A stretch of DNA of 12,455 nt from an uncultured Bacteroidota bacterium (GCA_902578505.1 CACHDD010000029.1:1-12455), one strand, 5' to 3'. Positions 1 through 6,806 are shown, counted from the stretch's first letter. Made by a program: numbers and translations. Notes: generated by a model not told the origin, from the sequence alone.

Positions 1-1239
1 GGAAGCGTCCTTAGGTCTTCAGCCTCTGATTTTGACGGAGGATACGCAATGTGTGGTTTACTTGGTCATGGAGATGCTTTTGTTTTAAGGGATCCTAATG
101 GTATTAGACCAGCATATTGGTATGAAGATGACGAAGTCGTTGTTGCTGCGAGCGAAAGACCCGTAATTCAAACCGCATTTAATGCAAATGCTGAAGACGT
201 TGTCGAGGTAAAGCCAGGGCACGCGCTTATCATTAGCAGAAGCGGTTGCACTAAGCTTGAAAAAATTACTGAGCCCGGCAAAAGAACTGCTTGCAGTTTT
301 GAGCGTATTTACTTTAGCAGGGGTAATGACAAGGACATCTACGAAGAAAGAAAAGCCCTTGGTGAAGGCGTTGTTTCAAAGGTTTTAGAGGCTGTTGAAC
401 ACGATCTTGACAACACTGTAGTTAGTTTCATCCCAAATACAGCTGAGGTTTGTTTCTACGGGTTGGTTAAAGGCCTTGAAGACAGATTGAACAGATCTAA
501 GATTGAGCGCATTAAAGGTCTTGGCGCTAATCCTACTGCAGAAGAAATTGAAAGCATCTTAGGGGAGAGAACAAGGGTTGAGAAAGTGACTATAAAGGAC
601 GCTAAACTCAGAACATTTATTAGTGAAGACGAAACTAGAGACGATCTTGTAGCACACGTATACGATATCGCATACGGCACTATCAAACCAGGAGTAGATA
701 ACCTTGTTGTGATAGATGATAGTATAGTTAGGGGCACAACGCTAAAAAAATCCATCCTAAGAATTCTTGATAGACTTAACCCAAAAAGAATCGTTGTTGC
801 TTCAAGCGCACCTCAGATTCGATACCCAGATTGTTACGGAATTGATATGGCAAAAATGGGGGACTTTATCGCATTCCAAGCTGCAGTTGCGCTTTTAGTT
901 GAGCGCGGAATGGGGCACGTTCTTGACGAGACATATGAAGCGTGCTTGAAAGAGCTAGAAAAACCCCTTTCTAATGATATCAAGAATCCCGTATCCTCTA
1001 TTTACGCCCCGTTTTCTGCAGATGAGATTTCTAATAAGATTTCTGAACTCCTTACTCCAGAAGGCATGGGCGCTGAAGTAAAAATCATTTTCCAGGGTAT
1101 TGAGGGTTTACACAAATCCTGTCCTAATCACACCGGTGATTGGTACTTCACAGGAAATTACCCAACGCCTGGTGGGCGAAGGGTAGTAAACAAGGCTTTT
1201 GTTTACTTCATGGAGGGCCGAACTGAGAGGGCTTACTAA
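1..1239 (+). CDS. purF: Amidophosphoribosyltransferase, long form (5'-truncated by window edge)
   Basis: Catalyses the first committed step of purine synthesis, moving glutamine amide nitrogen onto PRPP to give 5-phosphoribosylamine; cytosolic. The frame is open from base 1, and the residues before the first ATG (position 49) read GSVLRSSASDFDGGYA, which continues the glutamine amidotransferase fold, so that ATG is internal and the true start is off-window. The 412 visible codons hold the end of the N-terminal glutaminase domain (LLGHGDAFVLRDPNGIRPAY), then the phosphoribosyltransferase domain with KLRTFI and the PRPP loop VVIDDSIVRGTT (about 706-741). From family knowledge, Bacteroidota carry a longer PurF variant (roughly 630 residues), which fits the insertions and extended C-terminus ending in TERAY. 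The catalytic N-terminal Cys cannot be checked. No strong terminator follows the stop. Family assignment is firm. Confidence 0.93.
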   Translation, partial: GSVLRSSASDFDGGYAMCGLLGHGDAFVLRDPNGIRPAYWYEDDEVVVAASERPVIQTAFNANAEDVVEVKPGHALIISRSGCTKLEKITEPGKRTACSFERIYFSRGNDKDIYEERKALGEGVVSKVLEAVEHDLDNTVVSFIPNTAEVCFYGLVKGLEDRLNRSKIERIKGLGANPTAEEIESILGERTRVEKVTIKDAKLRTFISEDETRDDLVAHVYDIAYGTIKPGVDNLVVIDDSIVRGTTLKKSILRILDRLNPKRIVVASSAPQIRYPDCYGIDMAKMGDFIAFQAAVALLVERGMGHVLDETYEACLKELEKPLSNDIKNPVSSIYAPFSADEISNKISELLTPEGMGAEVKIIFQGIEGLHKSCPNHTGDWYFTGNYPTPGGRRVVNKAFVYFMEGRTERAY

Positions 1240-1303
1240 ACCTTTATGTATAATTAATTTTTTTGTCCTATTATATTAAATAGTTCTGAAACAACCCGCA
1301 TAC

Positions 1304-1319
1304 AATCCTGGAGAGGATT
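1304..1319. repeat. Short perfect inverted repeat in purF-PAP2 spacer
   Basis: AATCCT, a GGAG loop, then AGGATT form a 6-bp perfect hairpin 45 bases before the PAP2-like start. No T-run follows, so it does not look like an intrinsic terminator. It could be a regulator site or a 5' leader hairpin, or chance. The rest of the 124-base spacer is AT-rich, with nothing else recognisable. Confidence 0.3.
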
Positions 1320-1363
1320 CTTCAAAGATTGTTAAATTTAGAAATAATTTATAGTTTCAAAGA

Positions 1364-1948
1364 ATGGAAACTACGGTTGGTGAAAAGCTGAAGTGCGGCG
1401 CTTCTACATTGGTCTTTTGCACGGGTTTATATATTATTACTAATCGCATTACCTCTGGCTTCGAGAACACATTTCAAATGTTTCTTAAATGGGAGTTGAA
1501 TATTCCTCTTATTCCTTGGTTTATAATTTTCTATGCTTCTTTTTACTTGCTTATTTTAATTGGATTTGGCGCTTGTAAATCAAGACACGATCTTAAACGT
1601 TTGAGTTGGCAAATGATCTTGAGTACAATTATTGCGTGTGGCTGTTTCTTGATTTTTCCAGGCGAGCTAGGTTTTAATCGAATGGAAATTTTAGGGCTGT
1701 TCGGTCCTATTTATAAATTTCTATTTATCCTGGACAATCCCACTAATTTATACCCTTCTGTTCATATAACATTCTCTTATTTTTTGATCTTTGCTATCCT
1801 AAAGGAAGTAAAACAGGTTTTTTGTAGGGTGTTATTTGTAATATGGTTTTTTCTAATCTGTAGTTCCGTAGTTCTAGTTCATCAACACCACCTTTTTGAC
1901 GTTGTTGCAGGGTTTCTTTTAGGAATATTCATTCAAAGGGTGGTTTAA
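1364..1948 (+). CDS. PAP2-like integral membrane phosphatase/phosphotransferase
   Basis: A 194-residue, strongly hydrophobic protein with about six membrane segments (near residues 13-28, 49-70, 82-98, 112-123, 134-147, 156-191). Three elements in order resemble the PAP2 catalytic motifs: FPGELGFNR (Arg106) for the first, PSVH (131-134, His134) for the second, and SVVLVHQHHLFD (His175, Asp179) followed by VVAGFLLG for the third. The spacing His-x3-Asp is kept, but the Arg usually following Ser in motif 3 is Val and the Pro after the first-motif Arg is Met. This variant pattern is closer to the Aur1/inositol-phosphorylceramide-synthase side of the superfamily than to classic lipid phosphatases. 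Substrate unknown; lipid phosphate or lipid headgroup chemistry at the inner membrane is inferred. The gene is more AT-rich than purF and stands alone. Start ATG is the first in frame. Confidence 0.72.
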   Translation: METTVGEKLKCGASTLVFCTGLYIITNRITSGFENTFQMFLKWELNIPLIPWFIIFYASFYLLILIGFGACKSRHDLKRLSWQMILSTIIACGCFLIFPGELGFNRMEILGLFGPIYKFLFILDNPTNLYPSVHITFSYFLIFAILKEVKQVFCRVLFVIWFFLICSSVVLVHQHHLFDVVAGFLLGIFIQRVV

Positions 1949-2041
1949 GTCAAATTTTTATTGTATTACCTAGCGATTTATATAAAAGTCAAAATACCTT
2001 TTTATTTATCATATTTAATGAGTGATCATGATTAATGCGAC

Positions 2042-2076
2042 AAAAAGCGGGAGGGTGTCGAAAACACACTCCTTTT
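2042..2076. terminator. Probable bidirectional Rho-independent terminator
   Basis: GGAGGGTGT (2050-2058) pairs with ACACACTCC (2064-2072) around a CGAAA loop, with one G-A mismatch. It is followed by TTTT and preceded by AAAAA, so a T-tract trails the stem on either strand. It lies between two converging genes: about 100 bases past the PAP2-like stop and about 75 bases past the stop of the DUF4190-like gene. The other bases of the 203-bp spacer (1949-2151) are AT-rich, apart from a GC-rich patch at about 2085-2096 containing GGCCGGCGCC, and show no gene. Confidence 0.6.
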
Positions 2077-2151
2077 AATACCTTTGGCCGGCGCCTATCT
2101 CGAATTTATTTTATAAACCCGTAGGCTGGGCTTGGCGTATAATGAAAAAGA

Positions 2152-2895
2152 TTATATGGCCAGCAATACTGCCATTACTATAGCGAGTTTAACTATTCCG
2201 CATACAAGTCCAGCAATTGCCATACCCTTTCCTCGCGTCCCATTTTCGCTAGTGTTTTTTATGCCGATTGCGCCAAAAGTAATTCCTAGTATACCAAATC
2301 CGAAAATGAGAAGTCCGAAAACTCCGCAACACAGAGCTGCAATTGACATTCCATCTGTTTTTGATGACGGTGCAAATAACTTGCTCTGGATAGCTTTGGA
2401 AAAACGCTTAAACGCCGACCCTCCTTCAGGTTGTACTTCTAACGATTTATCAGAAATAGTAATTACATCCTCAATGTCGAAATCTTGGCTGTTTTCTTCA
2501 AATTCTAGGCTCGGTTCGTCTTCAAATTCTATCACATCAAGGTTATCGTAATCAACCGCTGAGGATGCTTCTAGATTTGATTCCAACGATCTATTAGAAA
2601 TAGTCGCTATATCCCCAAAGTCGAAATCTTGGCTGTTTTCTTCAAAATCTGGGGTTGACAGGATGGTTAAATCAGTTTCAGAAACAGTGTCGTAGTCAAC
2701 TGTTGAAGGGTCGGAATATTCTGTCTCGTAACCTCTGAATCCATCAAAATAAACATAATTTGATTTGTTCTTCTTTGCAATATTATCTGCTTGCTCAGTC
2801 TTTGTTTTTTTCTTCTTCTTTTTAAAAAGTTGGGCTTGTGATTGATTTGGTAGGCAAATTAGTACGCTCATAAGAATTAGAACTGAATGCTTCAT
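2152..2895 (-). CDS. Secreted/membrane DUF4190-like protein with 48-residue tandem duplication
   Basis: A 247-residue protein. Residues 1-21 form a Sec signal peptide (cleavage likely after QSQA), followed at once by a basic run QLFKKKKKKTK, a common feature of exported Bacteroidota proteins. Residues 64-111 and 112-159 are two copies of a 48-residue acidic unit; both start S-x-VDYD and contain FEENSQDFD and a T-I-S-x-x-SLE block. The C-terminal part (about 184-246) has two hydrophobic hairpin-like segments, GMSIAALCCGVFGLL...GAIGIK and GKGMAIAGLVCGI, which match the two-helix pattern of DUF4190-type domains. Expected topology is an acidic extracytoplasmic arm anchored by C-terminal helices. 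Function unknown. It is a single gene, after the tRNA on the same strand, with a 151-base spacer. The acidic arm could bind cations or a basic partner, but that is speculation. Confidence 0.7.
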   Translation of the reverse strand: MKHSVLILMSVLICLPNQSQAQLFKKKKKKTKTEQADNIAKKNKSNYVYFDGFRGYETEYSDPSTVDYDTVSETDLTILSTPDFEENSQDFDFGDIATISNRSLESNLEASSAVDYDNLDVIEFEDEPSLEFEENSQDFDIEDVITISDKSLEVQPEGGSAFKRFSKAIQSKLFAPSSKTDGMSIAALCCGVFGLLIFGFGILGITFGAIGIKNTSENGTRGKGMAIAGLVCGIVKLAIVMAVLLAI

Positions 2896-2926
2896 TTTAA
2901 TAGGATTAAGGTGATAATTAAAATTA

Positions 2927-2958
2927 CGTAAAAAAATTAATGTTATCCGTTTTTTACG
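2927..2958. repeat. AT-rich inverted repeat upstream of the DUF4190-like gene
   Basis: CGTAAAAAA (2927-2935) and TTTTTTACG (2950-2958) are perfect 9-base complements around a 14-base loop. They sit 32-63 bases before the start of the minus-strand DUF4190-like gene. Possible roles are a regulator-binding site or an mRNA leader hairpin. In AT-rich DNA such symmetry can also arise by chance, though the CG at the ends makes it less trivial. Confidence 0.35.
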
Positions 2959-3013
2959 AAAAAAAAGAGATGATTGGGCTTAACCAACAATAGCGTCAAA
3001 CCATTATTTCGTT

Positions 3014-3036
3014 TAAAAAATGAAAGTGAGGCTTTC
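3014..3036 (-). terminator. Weak terminator candidate downstream of tRNA-Leu
   Basis: On the minus strand GAAAG, CCTCA and CTTTC form a 5-bp hairpin followed by A and a T6 run. It starts 11 bases after the tRNA CCA. The stem is short and not GC-rich, so termination efficiency is doubtful, but position and orientation fit the end of the tRNA transcript. Confidence 0.35.
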
Positions 3037-3046
3037 GTCTCTCGTT

Positions 3047-3132
3047 TGGTGCCCGAAGTGGGAATCGAACCCACACTCTTTTTAAGAACACGAGTTTGAG
3101 TCGTGCGCGTCTACCAATTCCGCCATTCGGGC
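3047..3132 (-). tRNA. tRNA-Leu (anticodon CAA), CCA encoded
   Basis: On the minus strand the acceptor arms GCCCGAA (starting at 3132) and TTCGGGC pair perfectly. They are followed by discriminator A and an encoded CCA (3049-3047). The D-arm region reads GGCGGAATTGGTAGACGC, as is typical of tRNA-Leu. The anticodon stem CACGA/TCGTG encloses loop CTCAAAC, giving anticodon CAA (3096-3098), which reads UUG. A long class II variable arm (TTCTT...AAGAG) and a T-arm GTGGG-TTCGATT-CCCAC follow. It starts 22 bases after the stop of the glycosyltransferase gene on the same strand, so it may be processed from the end of that transcript. TATTTTTA at 3152-3145 resembles a Bacteroidota -7 element (TAnnTTTG) with one mismatch and could give it its own promoter. 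Confidence 0.97.
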
Positions 3133-3154
3133 TATTTGGAAGTTTAAAAATACG

Positions 3155-4036
3155 TCACAGGTTGTATTCTCTCCACACTGAAGTCACTGGAATTTCGTGA
3201 AGCATGTTAGAAGGCGTTCCTTCAAGTTCTTTCTCCCGACTTTCTATCCAAATCTTTCGTGCATTTAATGATTTTTGAGATGCTGAAGCGTCATGTAGTC
3301 TCAGCTTTTGAGCAGGTTTAAATGACTTTTTTAAAATTGTCTTATTGTCTTTTGTAAGAAGGGAAAGCCTTAATATAAGCTCAACATCTCCAGACACTCT
3401 AACAGGAAGGAACCCCCCCGCTCTTTCATATGCATAACGGGAATGTAGTGATTGACAGTAGCCAAAATAAATGGACTTCATCTTAGAAAAATCTTCCGTC
3501 CAGCGCTGAAGAACAGGTCGAACCGAGCCTTCACGACCATCGAGTACGTTTAAACAGTGCTCAAGCCAGTTAGGAAAAGCAAGGTCATCAGGGTCAATAA
3601 ACGTCACATGAGTCCAGTCTGAATCAGCTGCATTAAATCCTGTATTCCTAGCAACATAAGCGCCTGTGTTTTCTTTTAGAAAAATTGCTTTTATTCTTGG
3701 GTCTCTAGCAGCTTGAGCCGCTAGCCCTTCGCAAACCCCTTCGTCGCTTGAAAAGTCGTCCACTATAATGAGCTGAAAATTTGTGTGTGTTTGTGCTAAA
3801 ACTGAGTCTATACAGCCAGCCAGCCATTTCAAATGATTGTAGTGAGCGCAGATTATTAAAACTTTTGATTTTCTGTGATTACGCCCTGATCCTTTGAATT
3901 CGCGCGCTAACTTTTTGCATTCAGAAACACAAAGAGCAGATTGAATCGCTTTAGATAAGCCTAGCTTTCTGGACAAAATTGCGAGAGGAACTCTTATGAT
4001 TGATGGAATAATATTTTGAAATAAGCTAACTCGCAT
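3155..4036 (-). CDS. Glycosyltransferase family 2 (GT-A fold)
   Basis: A 293-residue inverting-type sugar transferase that probably moves a nucleotide-activated sugar to a cell-surface glycan or protein. Visible GT2 features (numbering from this ATG): KVLIICAHYNHLKWLAGCIDS (58-78, first strand and helix), LIIVDDFSSDEG (90-101, nucleotide-binding DD), ENTGAYVARNTGF (122-134) and FIDPDDLAFPNWLE (147-160), which holds the DxD-like metal site. A VSGDVELILRL helix (214-224) gives the likely acidic acceptor-side residues. No membrane segment is clear. The open frame can start at a TTG one codon earlier (4039); ATG at 4036 is preferred and overlaps the upstream 117-residue gene by 11 bases. Codons near residues 206-208 contain a G7 run (GCG GGG GGG; plus-strand C7 at 3413-3419), a potential slippage point. 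Sugar and acceptor cannot be told from sequence. Confidence 0.88.
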   Translation of the reverse strand: MRVSLFQNIIPSIIRVPLAILSRKLGLSKAIQSALCVSECKKLAREFKGSGRNHRKSKVLIICAHYNHLKWLAGCIDSVLAQTHTNFQLIIVDDFSSDEGVCEGLAAQAARDPRIKAIFLKENTGAYVARNTGFNAADSDWTHVTFIDPDDLAFPNWLEHCLNVLDGREGSVRPVLQRWTEDFSKMKSIYFGYCQSLHSRYAYERAGGFLPVRVSGDVELILRLSLLTKDNKTILKKSFKPAQKLRLHDASASQKSLNARKIWIESREKELEGTPSNMLHEIPVTSVWREYNL

Positions 4037-4379
4037 CAAACATCGAATCTAGTGAATTAGTATAGTCTTTGCTTTCTTGAAGATGCTTAGAAATAATTAA
4101 GCAGATATAGTTCCAGCTGTTTTTATCAATCGTGGAAAGGGCGCTAATGATTTTTAACAGTTGACGGTCTTGATAATAAAATAAAAATTCACTGAAAACA
4201 GATCTTTCGTGTCTATTTGATCTTTCAATAAAGAAGTTTTTCTGGTTGGTGAATAAAAAAAAAATATAATCCCAATCCAATGGGATATGAATTATCGCCC
4301 CGCCTAATCCTGCGATTACAGAGGCAATCAAACTGGTCGCTGACCTAACCCTACTTGTTTCCCAGATTTTATTAGGCAT
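4026..4379 (-). CDS. Unknown 117-residue protein between kinase and glycosyltransferase
   Basis: I recognise no family. Residues about 13-33 (SATSLIASVIAGLGGAIIHI) are hydrophobic or amphipathic. They are followed by an aromatic-rich stretch DWDYIFFLFTNQKNFF, then a more polar, probably helical C-terminal half (RSVFSEFLFYYQDRQLLKII, then SWNYICLIISKHLQESKD). No Sec cleavage site is obvious. The ATG overlaps the kinase stop by 8 bases and the TAG stop overlaps the glycosyltransferase start by 11, which supports a real, translationally coupled gene. A T10 run in the coding strand (plus-strand A10 at 4255-4264) encodes the Ile-Phe-Phe-Leu part and could slip in replication or transcription. It could also be a diverged piece of a longer protein; the glycosyltransferase frame upstream of its start hits a TAG at 4049-4051, so the two are not one simple frameshifted gene. 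Confidence 0.6.
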   Translation of the reverse strand: MPNKIWETSRVRSATSLIASVIAGLGGAIIHIPLDWDYIFFLFTNQKNFFIERSNRHERSVFSEFLFYYQDRQLLKIISALSTIDKNSWNYICLIISKHLQESKDYTNSLDSMFDAS

Positions 4380-5892
4380 TTCTTTTAAGAGAAATTCTGA
4401 AAATTGTAACAGATTCTGGGATAGATTTCAAAAGAGAAATACTTCCTCCGTGGTATTCTTCAATAATTCTTTTTGTTAAACTAAGGCCTAACCCCCACCC
4501 TCTTTTCTTAGTTGTAAACCCCGGAGAAAACACATTGCGGATATCTGATCTAGGAATTCCCTTGCCTGTGTCTTCAACATCTATAAATACGTTTTGAGCT
4601 TCTGGTTTAACGGTAATTGTTATCACGCCCTTCCCTTCCATTGCGTCAACAGAATTTCTTATAAGATTTTCAAGCACCCAGCTAAGAAGACTTGGGTTAA
4701 AAAGGGCGTGAACCTCTGTTTTTTTATCACAACAAACAAGGTTTATATCTACTTGTTTGCTTATGCGCGGCCTCATATAAGATATGGTGTTTTGAACTGC
4801 TGAATAGAGGTTGTCTGGGGTAAGTTCGGGCTGAGAACCAATCTTGCTAAACCTGTCTGTAACTATATGAAGCCGCTTAATGTCTTTCTTCATTTCGTCA
4901 AGCTTAGCTGTATCTACCCCTTCACTTTCAAGAAGCTCCACCCACGCCATGAGAGAGCTTAGCGGCGTGCCTAATTGGTGTGCTGACTCCTTTGCCATAC
5001 CAACCCAAACTCTGTCCTGTTCGGCTCTTCTAAACGAGCTGAAAACCAGATAGGCTACGACTAGAAATACCGCTATGAGGATAAGTTGTATGAGCGGATA
5101 GTATTGCATTTGGTCGAGCACGTAGCTGTCCTCATAAAATATGAAGCAACGGCCCTCGCCTGGCAGATATACTTCTATTGGATTTTTTGAAGCGGACATG
5201 TCTTTTAGGCGCTTCTTTAATTTGGACGGTTCATCAATTTCGCTCTTCTCGATTCCCCTCAACTCAAGTACTTCTGTCATCGTTGAGTCTGTTAAAAGAA
5301 CTGGCACAGATGCGCTGTTCAAGACCGTTTCAGAAACAAAAGAAGATATTAGCTCAGACATCGCCTCTTTGAGCTCTTTGAGCCTAGTACTTTCGTTGTA
5401 ATAAATTACATGACCTTCGTCTTCAAACCTGATGGGAGTGTATCTCGATGCCATCTGGTCGCGCAAACTATCAAATTGGGTTTGGGTGGCTTCGTCTTCA
5501 ATAAAATCGTCATCCAAATTTATTGAAAACAGCTTTTCGCCTTTGTTATTGTAGATAAGAACAGGAACTGTTTTGTTTGCCCACAAGTAGTCTGTGACAA
5601 AGGTTAGGTCCATCCCTTTTGGTGGGTTGTCTATAATACGGTATGCGTCTGCCAGCCTATCTGCTTTCTGTCTTTCCTCTGCCTCAAGTTCTTTGAAAAG
5701 TTGCTCTGTATAAGTTACGAGTTTTGACCTTTGTGTAATTGCTTTTGCCCAAACACTAACCTTAGCTCGCTCCTCATTTCTAACCCTTCTGCTAATGTCG
5801 CTTGCAAACCAAAGTGTAGCCCCTGCAATTATTGCAGCGGCGAATAAAAGCACTTGCTTCCATCGCTGTTTGTTTAGTCGTATGCCGGGCAT
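4372..5892 (-). CDS. Two-TM sensor histidine kinase, no adjacent response regulator
   Basis: A membrane sensor kinase of 506 residues from ATG 5892. The first helix is at about 13-30 (QVLLFAAAIIAGATLWFA), a periplasmic/sensor region spans about 31-264, and the second helix lies at about 267-286. The cytoplasmic part has an H-box AKESAHQLGTPLSSLMAW (His305 the likely phosphorylation site), N-box LENLIRNSVDAM (407-418), G1 box DTGKGIP (441-447) and F/G2 region FSPGFTTKKRGWGLGLSLTKRI (455-476). No receiver or PAS domain is evident, and no response regulator is in the window. The frame also allows a TTG start at 5922 (49-base overlap with the upstream gene). I prefer ATG 5892 because related kinases begin just before the NKQRWKQ sequence; it overlaps the PorP-like gene by 19 bases. 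The overlap implies co-expression with a T9SS protein; the signal is unknown. Confidence 0.92.
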   Translation of the reverse strand: MPGIRLNKQRWKQVLLFAAAIIAGATLWFASDISRRVRNEERAKVSVWAKAITQRSKLVTYTEQLFKELEAEERQKADRLADAYRIIDNPPKGMDLTFVTDYLWANKTVPVLIYNNKGEKLFSINLDDDFIEDEATQTQFDSLRDQMASRYTPIRFEDEGHVIYYNESTRLKELKEAMSELISSFVSETVLNSASVPVLLTDSTMTEVLELRGIEKSEIDEPSKLKKRLKDMSASKNPIEVYLPGEGRCFIFYEDSYVLDQMQYYPLIQLILIAVFLVVAYLVFSSFRRAEQDRVWVGMAKESAHQLGTPLSSLMAWVELLESEGVDTAKLDEMKKDIKRLHIVTDRFSKIGSQPELTPDNLYSAVQNTISYMRPRISKQVDINLVCCDKKTEVHALFNPSLLSWVLENLIRNSVDAMEGKGVITITVKPEAQNVFIDVEDTGKGIPRSDIRNVFSPGFTTKKRGWGLGLSLTKRIIEEYHGGSISLLKSIPESVTIFRISLKRNA

Positions 5893-6806
5893 TCCTGGAC
5901 TTTGGTTAATTTCATGTCGCAAGCGCTGAATGCAATCGTGATTTCGTTTGTGCTTCGTGCGGCTAGGTTGATTTTTGAAACGGAAAAGTCGTAAGAATAT
6001 CCTACCTTCAAATAATTAAACAGCGTAAGCTGAACACTTCCAATTAAGGCGCTTTTAACCCTGTAGCCTATGCCCACAGAATACGAATCGTCGTACACAA
6101 CCGATCCAGTCATCTCAAAGCTGGTGGGCAAGCCTTCCGAGTATCTGATATTTGCTGATGGTCGGAACATGAATCTACCGTCTAACTCCATTGAAGACCC
6201 TCCTGTAATTACAAAAACTGTAGCTGTTTTGGAATCCATTGTTAGAGTGTCTAGCTTACTTGCTGTTGCGTTATTAATCGATATGCCCACAAAATTTCTT
6301 TTGTCCTGATACCAAATCCCAGCATCAATTACTGGAAACAAGAACTGTGTCGTGGTTCCGCCTTTAATCGCTAGGTCTGTAGCTGTAATATCTAAGCCAT
6401 TTACGTCCAAAGAATATTGGCTCATTCCCAAAGAGAAACCTCCGCTGAACCATCCTCTGTTGTTTAATCTAATCTTGTGCGAATAAGCGATGCTTGCTGT
6501 GGTTTTGCCCCAAGCTCCCGCTTTATCTGACTCTACCCTTAGTCCAACTCCCTGAACAGACTTAACGCTCTCTCCTAGTCTTCCAGATAAACTTAAATAC
6601 GAGTTAACTGGTGAGCCCGGAAAACCAACCCATTGATTTCTGTGTCCAACCCTTAGGTCTAGGCACTCCTTATTTCCTGCCGCCGCAGGGTTGTCCATAA
6701 AGGTTGTCAATAAGTAGTTTGACCTAACAGGGTTAAGCTGGGCTTGTGCCTCGATCGCGACGAAAAAGAACGAAGCAATAACTAATATTTGGCCTATCTG
6801 CTTCAT
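5874..6806 (-). CDS. PorP/SprF family type IX secretion outer-membrane protein
   Basis: A 310-residue exported beta-rich protein. The signal peptide is residues 1-22 (cleavage near AQAQ). The mature N-terminus QLNPVRSNYLLTTFMDNPAAAG, followed by LRVGHRNQWVGFPGSPVNSY, is the hallmark opening of the PorP/SprF family, and alternating beta strands run to a FSVSKINLAARSTNEITIAF C-terminal barrel region. Known members sit in the outer membrane and are usually paired with one large or small T9SS cargo (for example SprF with SprB), helping secrete or anchor it. Here the ATG overlaps the stop of the upstream type B cargo gene by 4 bases (ATGA), exactly that pairing. The last residues KVQECPAYD form a short extension. 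Length fits the family (about 300-350). The gene also overlaps the downstream kinase start. Family assignment is firm, and partnership with the upstream protein is a strong inference. Confidence 0.93.
   Translation of the reverse strand: MKQIGQILVIASFFFVAIEAQAQLNPVRSNYLLTTFMDNPAAAGNKECLDLRVGHRNQWVGFPGSPVNSYLSLSGRLGESVKSVQGVGLRVESDKAGAWGKTTASIAYSHKIRLNNRGWFSGGFSLGMSQYSLDVNGLDITATDLAIKGGTTTQFLFPVIDAGIWYQDKRNFVGISINNATASKLDTLTMDSKTATVFVITGGSSMELDGRFMFRPSANIRYSEGLPTSFEMTGSVVYDDSYSVGIGYRVKSALIGSVQLTLFNYLKVGYSYDFSVSKINLAARSTNEITIAFSACDMKLTKVQECPAYD

Noticed and set aside
49..51. ATG at 49 as the start of purF
   Set aside because: The frame is open to base 1, and residues before the ATG continue the glutaminase domain; this Met is internal.
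1262..1288. Promoter-like TTTG (1262-1265) and TAGTTCTG (1281-1288) before the PAP2-like gene
   Set aside because: The -7-like element has a mismatch and the 15-base spacing is shorter than the usual 17-23 in Bacteroidota; too weak in AT-rich DNA.
2085..2096. GC-rich palindromic patch GGCCGGCGCC in the 1949-2151 spacer
   Set aside because: The nested palindromes are short and overlapping, with no partner copy or associated mobile element in the window.
2132..2551. 139-residue plus-strand open frame
   Set aside because: It is antisense to the signal-peptide-bearing DUF4190-like gene, has no family resemblance, and its residue bias mirrors the opposite strand.
3047..3132. tRNA-Leu as an integration attachment site
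   Set aside because: No integrase, phage gene or second copy of the tRNA 3' end is visible in the flanking sequence.
4037..4039. TTG start at 4039 for the glycosyltransferase
   Set aside because: An ATG follows in the very next codon, so the TTG adds only one residue and is less likely.
4026..4379. Possibility that the 117-residue gene and the GT2 are one frameshifted gene
   Set aside because: The GT2 frame meets a stop at 4049-4051 just upstream of its start, and the GT2 is complete from its first strand onward.
5893..5922. TTG start at 5922 for the histidine kinase
   Set aside because: It is a rare start with a 49-bp overlap. The ATG at 5892 lies just before the NKQRWKQ sequence and first membrane helix, where related proteins begin.
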